Shown piece by piece: positions 46,324-55,307 of a DNA stretch of 64,000 nucleotides. A program made the translations under genes and the position numbers. The stretch lies in assembly GCA_031771865.1 (NCBI GenBank), contig JASISA010000040.1, forward strand, positions 930,001 to 994,000, read 5' to 3'. The stretch is from Nothophaeocryptopus gaeumannii. Lineage: Eukaryota; Ascomycota; Dothideomycetes; Mycosphaerellales; Mycosphaerellaceae. Under the pieces are notes generated by a model that saw only the letters and a program-made list of their open reading frames with translations, was not told the origin of the DNA and did no database searches. The first letter of the stretch is position 1, and each line of letters begins with the position of its first letter.

Positions 46324-48217
46324 TCAATGATTCAACAGCAAATCAAATGCATCATAATTGCGCCACTGTCGAGAGGCGTCTGGAGATGGCTCATGAAGCG
46401 GATCCGACAGGATCAGAGGGATTTGCTGCTCAGAGATGCCGCCGTGCGATCTCAACCGATGGTCACCCAAGTTGGACAAGTCGTGCTCGTCTTTGCGTCC
46501 TCCTATGACTGAATGCTTCGTCGAGACGACAACGATATCGCCTTCGCGATCCGGATGAAGCTCGAAGTGCTTCACGGCCTCGTCACGAGACAAGGCCACT
46601 TCGACATTCGGCAAGCCCTTGCAGTACTGCAACATATCCTCGACATCATCTGGACGGGACACATGAACTCTGACGAACGACCCAAGCGCGCCATGGTGCT
46701 TCACGAAAGGATCTGATATGGGGCAGATTACTCGCGCCTTGCCCTGGCCCCACTTCGCTGCAAGTGCGTCTTCCAAGTACAGGACGTTTGGGTTGCCGTC
46801 CGAATTGCACTTGGCGCTCATGCCATGATCACCCGTAACTGCCAGTCGCGCACCGAGACGCAGCAGCTGCCCGATCTTATTGTCTAATGCGGCTAAGAAA
46901 TCATTCGATTCCTTGGAGCCTGGCGCGTGCTTGTGCTGGATGTAGTCCGACAAGGTCAGATAGAACAGATCCGCTCGATCTTCCTGCAACAGCTTGATTC
47001 CGGCATCCAGCACGAAGAGGGATAATTCACCGGAGTATTGAGACGGCTGTTTCTGACCAAGCCAGGTTTCAACATTAGCTATGCCGTTTTCTTCCTGAGA
47101 GGCCGATGCTGCTTTCTCAGCTGAGAAGCAGATCGCTCGACTAGGTGACAGACCATGCTGTAGAATCTTGCGGAGCTTGTCTTTGGCTGTGATTGCAGCT
47201 ACCCGTACGCCTCGCTTGGACATCTGCTCCAGGATGGTCGACCCGATCAAAAGACTATCATCAAGAATCATCTCTTCCTTACCCGTCTTGGGATCAAGGA
47301 AGAAGTTTCCGGAGATACCATGCTTAGCTGGTGGCGCACCAGTAATGATGCAAACATTGTTGGGATTGGTGAAGGACGGCATACAGGACTTCGCTGTTGC
47401 GTGGAAGCCCTTTGTCGTCATCTTGGCGAGATTAGGGAGGATACCATCTGCTATACCCTGGTCCAGGTATTCAGGATCGAAGCCATCTACGCAGATGACG
47501 ACTGATGGGCGAGTCGGGAGATTGTACGTGCGACCGTGAAGCTCAAATGTGTCGCCTCGACTCTTGATCAGAGACTGGATGGTGAGCTCTTTGAAACTGT
47601 CCAGCGGAGGCGTGATCATCTTCGGGTCCTTGGCCAAATCATCCCACCGTCGGACAGCGAGCTTGTTCTCCAGTAAACGATCCTTCTGGGCCTCTTTGAC
47701 TTCCTCCTCGGTGAATGGACCGCCCTGGAATCGCCACCTCAGTAACCACCGACCAGGGTTCGCTTTATGTACTCACCTGATACTTCAGCGTCGTCTTACT
47801 GCTCTTACTCAATCCCTCATAGTACCCTTCATCAACAGCCGTCAGATACCTCTTCGCCACAACGTGCGCTCCGACCAATTGACAGATCTTGTCACTAAAC
47901 CCCAGCAACCTCAGATACCTCTCCCCGAGCACTTCATGGCTTACATGCCCGGCAAATGTCCCATCCGGGAAATACATGGAAGACTCCTTTTCGGCTGCTG
48001 GTATGAATCTTCCAACATCGTGGAGTAAAGCCCCAAGGACAGTCTCTTCGTCCGCCTTAGCATTTTGCGCGAGCGTGGCGGTCTGAAGAGAATGTTGAAG
48101 CTGAGAGACTGCTTCACCGAGATAGTCGGTATCGCCTTGTCTTTTGATGAACGCGAAGAGCTCCGAGACCGTCTCTCGAGCATGGGATTTAACTGATGGC
48201 AAGACTGTAGCCGCCAT
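46324..48217 (-). CDS. Fusion protein: PhnZ-like HD diiron oxygenase + phosphonoacetate hydrolase (PhnA-like)
   Basis: Exons 47777-48217 and 46324-47724 join in phase 0 (GTGAGT..CCAG, 52 nt) to give 613 residues. N-terminal HD domain: Y32-x2-E35, H42, H66-D67, H94, H118, K122, S140, R172 and D175. The spacing matches the iron ligands and substrate residues I remember for PhnZ (Y24, E27, H34, H58/D59, H80, H104, K108, S126, R158, D161), apart from a six-residue insertion before H94. The family cleaves alpha-hydroxyphosphonates with O2. The C-terminal alkaline-phosphatase-fold domain has D227 (VVICVDGFDPEYL), Thr266 nucleophile (CMPSFTNPNN), D407-x3-H411 (LSDYIQHKH), D446-H447 (VTGDHGMSAK) and H574 (LRSHGG), the phosphonoacetate hydrolase metal set. 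The intron lies at the end of the HD core, so D175 is encoded by exon 2. No targeting signal; probably cytosolic. PhnZ His62 is Arg here, so substrate preference may differ. Confidence 0.88.
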
Positions 48218-48814
48218 TGTAAGAACAGCAGCAGCGAAAGCAGAGAAGAAGGGAAGTATGAGGCGCCATCATCAACGAGCAGACAAGAGCGTTTAGATGT
48301 ATCCAATGGCCGCCTGCGAGGAGCTGACGCCTGAAGTCAGAAACGTGCTTCCGACCTGCGAAGCCGCAGGCTGTGATCTACATAGAGGAAGACGTGAAGT
48401 CGATATCGTTGAAGATCAGCAAAAGTATATCGGGCTGCCTGGTGTTACTGTTACCTTGTAGCTTTGACGAGGCGACGTTGGAATATGCGAGTCCGGGTAG
48501 AACGCCGTTGAGGCATTGGACATGGAATCGCACCGGAGTAGCTTGGTGTACCCAGGTACTCGGTGTCTGCTCAATGGAAGGGCATCGGTATGAATACCGG
48601 AGGATGAGGTCGGTGGGAAGTGCGTGAAAGTAACTTCCAATTGAGGATACGATTGACTCCACGTGTTGCAGGTGCTTGGCGGGGAGAGGTGATCGAAGTA
48701 ATGCACGGGAGCATCCCGGTGTGAATATATGTAAAGGGGGTGGCAACGTTGAATCGAAAAATGTCAGACTGGACAGTATCCAGATCAACAAGACTCACTC
48801 TCATCAGACCAACC
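48218..48814. promoter_or_regulatory. Shared divergent promoter of the phosphonate fusion gene and the PhnY-like gene
   Basis: 597 bp separate the two start codons. A perfect inverted repeat lies at 48355-48370. A TATA-like run (gaatatatgtaaa, 48723-48735) lies about 80 bp before the PhnY-like ATG. Co-regulation from this region is inferred from orientation only. No other gene fits in between. Confidence 0.6.
48355..48370. promoter_or_regulatory. Inverted repeat cctgcg-N4-cgcagg, candidate regulator site
   Basis: A perfect 6-bp inverted repeat with a 4-bp spacer (cctgcgaagccgcagg), about 140 bp upstream of the fusion-gene ATG. The half site cctgcg occurs again at 48313-48318. Palindromic short half sites suit a dimeric Zn2Cys6 factor like the one encoded next door. 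Chance occurrence cannot be excluded. Confidence 0.4.
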
Positions 48815-49700
48815 ATGGCAGGCCTCATCCTCACCGACGAGCAAATCGCCCATTTCGATGAACAAGGTTATCTCATTTTGCGAGCTCACGAACATGGACT
48901 CGTCGATCCAGCACAGCTACAACAATGGACAAAGGAAATCCGTGACCTGCCTCGTGAGAATGGGAAATGGATGCCCTACGATGAAATCACCTCCGCCGGC
49001 GAACGCCAACTAATGCGCACTGAAAACTTCGTCGACTATCATACAGAATTCTCCGCTCTCCTCAACGGCGCCGCTCTAACTTCCATCCTTGCCCAACTAA
49101 CCCGCGACGATATGCTCCTCTTCAAGGACAAGATAAATTATAAGCTACCAGGCGGAAACGGCTTCGGCGCTCACTTGGACGCCCCGGCATACGACCACAT
49201 CGGGGAGATCGAACATACGACCGCCGACCTCGCCGTCGATCCCGCGACGAGGGAGAACGGATGTGTAGAGGTCGTTCCAGGATCTCATCGAATGAAGGTC
49301 GACTTGGCCGAGGGTGGCAGGATCGATCCGAGGTGGGAAGAAGCGCATCAATGGGTTCCCGTGGAGTTGGAAAGCGGCGATTTACTCATGTTCGGATCGC
49401 ATTTGGCACATCGGTCGGCGAAGAATCTGACAGGGAGACCGAGAGCGAGTATCTATGCGACGTATCATAATAAGTCGGATGGGCTGGATTTGAAGGGGAG
49501 GTATTATGCTGATCGGAGGGAGAATTTTCCGCCGGATCATGGTGAGTGCTCTTGTAAGCAGTGTTGTTGGACTTTGGCTGACCAGATCGATAGAGCGGAT
49601 CCCAGGCAAGGATTATGGTGCAGGAGTAGCCCGGTATGCCTTCGCGGCGCCCTTTACGCAGATCGAAAAGCCGCAGGCCACACCACAGCCGGTCATTTGA
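48815..49700 (+). CDS. PhnY/TmpA-like Fe(II)/2-oxoglutarate dioxygenase (phytanoyl-CoA dioxygenase family)
   Basis: Exons 48815-49541 and 49594-49700 (intron GTGAGT..ATAG, phase 1) give 277 residues, the usual size for PhnY. Start chosen at MAGLILTDEQIAHFDEQGYL, the standard PhyH opening; an ATG at 48761 would add 18 residues. The facial triad is H120-x-D122 (GAHLDAPAYDH) and H199 (LAHRSAKN), with R210 as likely 2-oxoglutarate salt bridge. FKDKINYKLPGG, ENGCVEVVPGSH and GDLLMFGSHLAHRS, with the end ERIPGKDYGAGVARYAFA, resemble PhnY-type enzymes rather than generic PhyH proteins. PhnY hydroxylates 2-aminoethylphosphonate at the alpha carbon to make the PhnZ substrate; TmpA does so for the trimethylated analogue. 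The divergent neighbour encodes the PhnZ-like partner. Confidence 0.87.
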
Positions 49701-50148
49701 TAGCTCGTCATGAATTAGATTGCTCTTCGTTCTCTACCGCTCACTTTCATGCTAGCATTTGATTGAAATGTGTTGTTAGCTGCACGTACCCAAAGCGCCA
49801 AGCTTTTCTTTCGGTGCCTTTGCGAGACACCGCCGCCACTTTTCTCAGACATCATATATCGCTCTTTACTCTGTTACTCCCAGGGAAGTCGCTCGACCAA
49901 TAGCTGAAAATGCAGTATTCCGGACTTTGTCTGTGGATACTGCGATCGGGAGCTGCGAGAATACAGCCCATGTCCCTGGGTTCGATTTCGGTCGGACGCT
50001 GGGTGACGCTTCCCTTTTGCTTCGAACTTTTATTTTGCTACCCTCACCCTCTAGGAGGCTGGCTCTCTCGAAGTGAGTGTAGCCCGACAGAAAGTCGCGA
50101 GGCGAGGCAGTTCTCCGCCCGTAATGCCGTCCAATCTGCCCGCAAGAA
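49701..50148. other. Intergenic between convergent genes
   Basis: About 450 bp between the ends of the PhnY-like gene and the SnoaL-like gene. Nothing recognisable; probably 3' UTRs. Confidence 0.5.
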
Positions 50149-50616
50149 TCAACCCGGACTCTCATTAAATCCTCTTGCGCCTGAATACCTAGTAACAATC
50201 CACCTCCCATCGTCCATCCTCATGTACCTAATGACTCCCGTCGAAGCCAACACGACGCCTGGAAGGTAGCCTGTTACAGTTCCGTTGACGAAGCAGCTTG
50301 CGAAACCGCGTGGCTCATCCACTTCTAAATCAAGGGCTGCAATATGGAGGGTATATTCTGGGCATTCTTGAGTGACGGATCTGTACATGTGGAGATATTC
50401 ACGCCGGTTGTTGGCGGTCATTTGGCGACCTGTTGTCTCGAACTCGCCTTTGAAATCGGGTGAGACGTTGATCCATGCTGACGAGGTTTCGTCGAAGTTG
50501 CGGGTGTTGATTGCGTTGATAAACTCCCGAGTTATGTGCTCCAGGTGCTCGGCGTTTGTGCTGGTATCATTTGTCTTCTGCGCGTCATTGCTATTTGCTT
50601 GCGCGTTAGAAGTCAT
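50149..50616 (-). CDS. NTF2/SnoaL-like fold protein
   Basis: A single exon of 155 residues from ATG 50616. After an Asn/Thr-rich start (about 20 residues) come HITREFINAINTRNFDE, SPDFKGEFETTGRQM, YTLHIAALDLEVDEP and IRYMRMDDGRWIVTRYSG. The order of helices then strands ending in a W-containing strand is that of small SnoaL-like/NTF2-like proteins. Members include cyclases, isomerases and proteins of unknown role. It stands divergent to MDE1 and convergent with the PhnY-like gene, so membership of the phosphonate group is uncertain. Confidence 0.72.
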   Translation of the reverse strand: MTSNAQANSNDAQKTNDTSTNAEHLEHITREFINAINTRNFDETSSAWINVSPDFKGEFETTGRQMTANNRREYLHMYRSVTQECPEYTLHIAALDLEVDEPRGFASCFVNGTVTGYLPGVVLASTGVIRYMRMDDGRWIVTRYSGARGFNESPG

Positions 50617-50924
50617 GTTGGTTCATGCTCGTGTGAAGTGCAATGGCGGTTGCAAGGGTCAGCGACGCCGAGGTGAAGCCTGCTGTCTTGATGCCCACGA
50701 CTTCTCTAACTGACCGTGAACCTTCACACGTTTCGCAAGCAACACCCTTGATTCGAGCTCAACAACTTGCAGCAATTGAATGCGGGCGGCCGAAGCGAAT
50801 TGATACCCATTGCGCCATCGCGAAAACCCTTCAAGATCGATCTGAACCATCTGCTCTCTGTCCAACACATACCTACGAACCTCCCACTCATTCTAGGATC
50901 TGCTCGTATACACACCCAGTTGCC

Positions 50925-51823
50925 ATGGCCGACATCTCCCCCAGAAGGAAGAGGAAGGCCGAAGACTCGGATGAGATCGTGAGCACGAAGAAGCATGCCA
51001 ATGGCACGAACGGCGAGACAAACGGGCACAGCAATGGACACAGCAATGGGGGGAGCGATGACGCCCTCATCACTTCTTCCGATCCATTGCACCCAGCAAA
51101 CCATATCTGCTCCCTCTGCCAACAATTCTACGGCCATGGTTGGGTCACAGGCACCGGCGGCGGTATCTCTATCAAGAAGGACGACCATGTATTCCTCGCA
51201 CCCTCCGGTGTGCAGAAGGAGCTGATGAAGCCGACCGACATATTTGTGATGGACTATCAGAGCAGAGAATACCTTCGTAAGCCCAAGGTAGGACTCGTAG
51301 CCACTTCATGCATTACCCGTCGCTGACGGCAAGGTAGGTGCTGAAAGCGTCTGCTTGTACTCCTCTCTTCCTGGCCGCATACACCAAGCGTGGTGCTGGC
51401 GCTTGTATCCATACCCATTCTCAATGGGCCGTCCTCGTCACTCTCATCGTCGAAGCAGGACTTCAGAACGCAAACGGCAAGGAAGTCTTTGCGATCAAAG
51501 AGATTGAACAAATCAAGGGCATCTCCCGTGCTGGCACGGGCTCGCAAGAGATTGCGGAGGGAGGTCGAAAGCTTGGAAATCTGGGATACTACGACACCCT
51601 CAAGATCCCAATCATCGAGAACACTGCTCATGAAGAGGACTTGAAGGATACGCTCGAGAAGGCGATCGCCGAGTGGCCAGAGACTTGCGCTGTGCTCGTT
51701 CGTCGACACGGTGTATATGTCTGGGGCAAAGACGTCGCGCAGGCGAAGACGCAGTGTGAGAGCTTGGATTATCTATTCCAACTCGCGGTCGAGATGCACA
51801 AATTGGGTCTCAAATGGGCGTGA
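50925..51823 (+). CDS. MDE1: Methylthioribulose-1-phosphate dehydratase (methionine salvage), class II aldolase fold
   Basis: Exons 50925-51287 and 51338-51823 (intron GTAGGA..GTAG) give 282 residues. The core matches MtnB/Mde1: HICSLCQQFYGHGWVTGTGG with ISIK, VFLAPSGVQKELM, ACTPLFLAAYTKRGAGACIH, the zinc pair HTHSQWAVL and the distal zinc His in VRRHGVYVWG. The usual EIEQIKGI motif is present. The enzyme dehydrates 5-methylthioribulose-1-phosphate to the diketo compound in the cytosolic recycling of methylthioadenosine. An N-terminal extension of about 45 residues (PRRKRKAEDSDE, then an Asn/Gly repeat such as TNGETNGHSNGHSNGG) is unusual; it contains a basic patch that could be a nuclear signal, or the true start might be internal. 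Confidence 0.92.
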
Positions 51824-52229
51824 GACAAAGAAGTGAAGTTGACCCACATGCACACCTCGTGACTAAGGCGTAGCAACATTGCACGCTTTGGGAAAGAGGA
51901 TTGGTGTTGCAAGGGCTGACACTGCCCAATCAGCGCAAGATGGCAATTTCAATCGGCAGCATGGTGAACGGGCTATATCTAAGGCATTCACAGATACGGT
52001 TGAGCGGGTCAACAATGCCCTGTGTGTAACGTCCACCGGTAGCGGTGATCCTAAAATGGAATTGACTCACTGTAGGTGGCCTAACCATCTCTCCATCGCG
52101 ACACCTCTTGTTCGCACACCAGTCACCTCCATGATTCCGGCACTCAAGTTGAAATTATTGACTCATGACAAGAGTTACTTATAAGAATCAGTAAGCTCAC
52201 CTCGCCGCAGCCTCTCAACTCCAAGCACC
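51824..52229. other. Intergenic, no supported gene
   Basis: About 400 bp between two plus-strand genes. No features beyond presumed promoter sequence for the VWA gene. Confidence 0.5.
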
Positions 52230-54549
52230 ATGGCGAATCCACTACCACATGAGGTCTGCGACCTCCTCATACTTGTCGATGCTACCGGATCCATGGGAGG
52301 CTACCTCACTTCATTGAATCGATCCCTTCCACAGATAATCTCCATCTCAGCATTGACCAACTGCTTCAAACGGATAGGAATTCTTGCATATCGGGACTAC
52401 GACGTGAGCCACGATCTGGTACAATGGTCTGGCTGGCTGTCACTTGACGCAGTTGCAGAAGGCGAGGATGGACAGCCAGACTTGATCAAAATGGCGCAGA
52501 ACTTGCGGGCAACGGGAGGAGCTGACCTTCCGGAGGCCGTCAAAACCGGACTCGCAAAGGCATACGAGGTTATGCATGAGGATGCGAAAACAATAATCCT
52601 CCTGTATGCAGACGCACCGCCACACATGTTGAAAGATGCTGGATCCCATTACGGTCCTGCGGAGCGAGAGGCCCTTCGTAAGCCAGAGAGCTATTCGGGA
52701 TATGGTCCATTGTTCGTAGACTGGGTTTCTGCGTCACGTACGCTGCGCGAGGGCGAAAAGAGAGCGCAGGTATTGTGTCTTCTGAACGGTAGATTCGGCG
52801 GCACGAAGGCTGGAATCTACGACTATCTTACCACCATGACAAATGGTATCTGCGTCCATCTCGACAACGACAGCCCTCGCACAATCTCCGAAACTACAGT
52901 CGAAATGCTTTTGGCTTGGATGAGTGTCAAGAAGGAAGGTGTAGCAGACGTCTCATTACCAGCCACAATCTCCACGTACAAAGCAACGGCTGGCATGCTT
53001 GAGCTCCAAAGCGAAGACGACGAAGAGGCCAAATGCTTCATGTCAGTCAAGAGAATCCGTGACACCACGGACCTGACCACTGAAACGCGACTTTCGACAG
53101 CGACACTTGAGCAACACATGCCCAAGAAACCAACAGCCGTCCAGAACTTTACCGAGACCTATAAGTACGATCCCAAGTATCGAGCACTTGTCGTAAGACA
53201 ACTCCGCCAAATCATAGACAGCGATGTCTCCGCGATAAGCTTAAACCCCGTCTTCGGGAGTCTCTGGCGCACCGTCTGTAACGACCGAGATAACGAGCAT
53301 AGACAGGAACTGCTAGACCTGTTCGGTCGTAGAGTGGATGATGTCAAGAACGCCGATGAGCGAGCGAAGATGAAGACCCTGGCTGGAAGAGTCTTATGAC
53401 TATACCGCTGAAGTGAAAGAGGCTATCGATTCTGTTCCGGAATCTTTGCGCTTTCCGTGCGTTTGTCTTGATCCTACACTGTCTTTTAAACGTACTGGTG
53501 CAGGAGAAGGAGCAGACGAGGATGGTGAGGATGGACGTCCTATCACCGAGTTTCGACGTGATGAGTTACTGGAGATTGGGAGGTCATGCGATTACAGGAT
53601 TCTTCGCAGGCTAGGTCGGGTTCTGACTCGATTGACGTTCATTACCACGGCTGAGGAGTTGCCGGCTCATCTTGCTTCTGCTAATCCTGAGAACACTCCA
53701 AAAATTCCGATGGCTCTGGCATCAAAAGAGTATGGACGAAAGTTCTGGCGCATGCTTCTCCATATCGTCGTACCTGGTACTATGCTTGGAGGACGCGCAG
53801 CCGCAGTACTCGCTGCATTGACGATACGTTTGGGTGTCAAGCCACTTCGACAACCAGCTGAGGGGGAGCTGCTCCGTTGGACGGATAGGTGGAATGACCT
53901 CGAAGTGCCAGAGACGTGGAATGTGAGCTGTCTTTCCTTGCTGCTGGATGCGGATCGGATCTATAGGTGCAGGGGTGTTGAAGCTCTCGATGGTGGTTTG
54001 CTCCACCATACCGATCGGGCGCTCTTCCAGAGACTCGTGGACTACAAAATGCTGGAGAACAACCTGGACACGAAACTCACAGCCAAAGTCGCCTGGACGC
54101 CGGAACAAACGAGTATGCCAATCGGCCCGGTAATCACATGCAAAATATGCGAATATCCTCGATCTGTCACAGTAATGGGTCCTGATTCTGTCTGCGGAGT
54201 ATGTTGCTATTACCGTGATCACCCAGAAGAGACATGCGATCACATCGGGGTGCGGGTGAGTAAAAAAGACACCTCCAGCACAAACGCAGTGTGGTATGAG
54301 TGTTTTACGCCCACTTGTCGAGCACAGTATGTGGTGTATTGGGTGGAAGGGCTTAACGTGAGGCCGAAATGTCATTATTGCCGGGCGGGTGAGAAAGCTC
54401 CACTTGTGGAGTGCACGAAGTGTTGGAGTCGGATGATATGGCCTGAGGAGTATAGGCCTCACGAGTTGAAGTCAACGAAAGGTCTCACTGAAACTCCAGA
54501 GAAAGGTGCTTTTATTGAGCGGAGACCGATAAGACGTTCAAAATCGTGA
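52230..54549 (+). pseudogene. VWA-domain N-terminal part of an RBR-type E3 protein, frameshifted and split from its C-terminal part
   Basis: The frame from ATG 52230 encodes a von Willebrand A domain with MIDAS residues D17-A-T-G-S (LLILVDATGSMGGYL), RIGILAYRDYDVSH and IILLYADAPPHM. It runs into a stop at 53397-53399. The neighbouring frame opens at 53374 and continues without gap as WLEESYDYTAEVKEAIDSVP, then Cys pairs CKICEYPRSVTVMGPDS and VCGVCCYY, CFTPTCRAQYVVYW, KCHYCRAG and ECTKCWSRMIWPEEYRP, ending at 54549. So one frameshift lies within 53374-53390. In related fungi, from memory, the text after IWPxEYRP continues directly into C-x2-C-x-G-x3-TIV and a RING/IBR part. Here that part lies at 62.3 kb beyond a Helitron. 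The split and frameshift suggest a dead gene. Confidence 0.8.
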
Positions 54550-54942
54550 AGTTGCCTAGCTCCCGGAGCTTGCGTAGGGCCAGCCAAGGCGACGAGACGA
54601 TTTTGGACGTCGAAGAGGTCGAAGCGAGGTTACAATCAACTTTCTACACTCTGTATTGCTGTCTGTATATACATATCGTGTGTATTGCGACCATGGGGGG
54701 TGCAGGCGGCGAAGCTGACCACCCATACAAATCCGCAGACTGCCAAGCCAGGCTGTGATTGGTCTAAAATCGAGGAGACACCAGGTGATCGCAGCCTTAG
54801 GCATGCAGCCGACTTCACACTACACCACATGTCTCACTATTAACTCTGCCAATATCGCCAATACCGCCCGACCCGACTGTCTACACACGAGAAGACGAGA
54901 ACGGACTATCATGAAGCACTATGAACAAGAGACGGACTTGGA

Positions 54943-55157
54943 AGCGGTGAGGCTTCGGGGGGTTTGGGAGGAGGAACGACGACCATCCCCCTAGCCTCTA
55001 AGCGGCAACACGCAGGACAATAGGAAATATCCAACACCACAAGGGCTCTATAGCGGTGGGTTGGAGGGGGTTTGAGAGCTTGCGACCATCCCCCTCCCCC
55101 TGAGCGGCAACCAGCCGGCGACAAGCACTCCACCCTACGCCAATGATGAGGATACAT
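54943..55157. repeat. Two diverged ~107-bp tandem repeats in the Helitron 5' region
   Basis: Unit 1 (54943-55051) and unit 2 (55052-55157) both begin agcggtg, contain a G-rich run, then the shared gaccatccccct and agcggcaac blocks. A third start (agcggtgaggctacgggg) follows at 55158, running into the coding leader. Divergence is clear but block order is kept. It could be a promoter or subterminal structure of the transposon. Confidence 0.7.
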
Positions 55158-55307
55158 AGCGGTGAGGCTACGGGGGGGACAGCGAATTCGCGCCGACAAG
55201 CAGCACGTAGAAGCCCATGCACCACCCGCCGAGTCCATCGCCCAGAAGCACGCGCACCACAACCTACTCGCTGAACTCGATGCACTCTTGAGCAGTACAC
55301 AGCCAAG

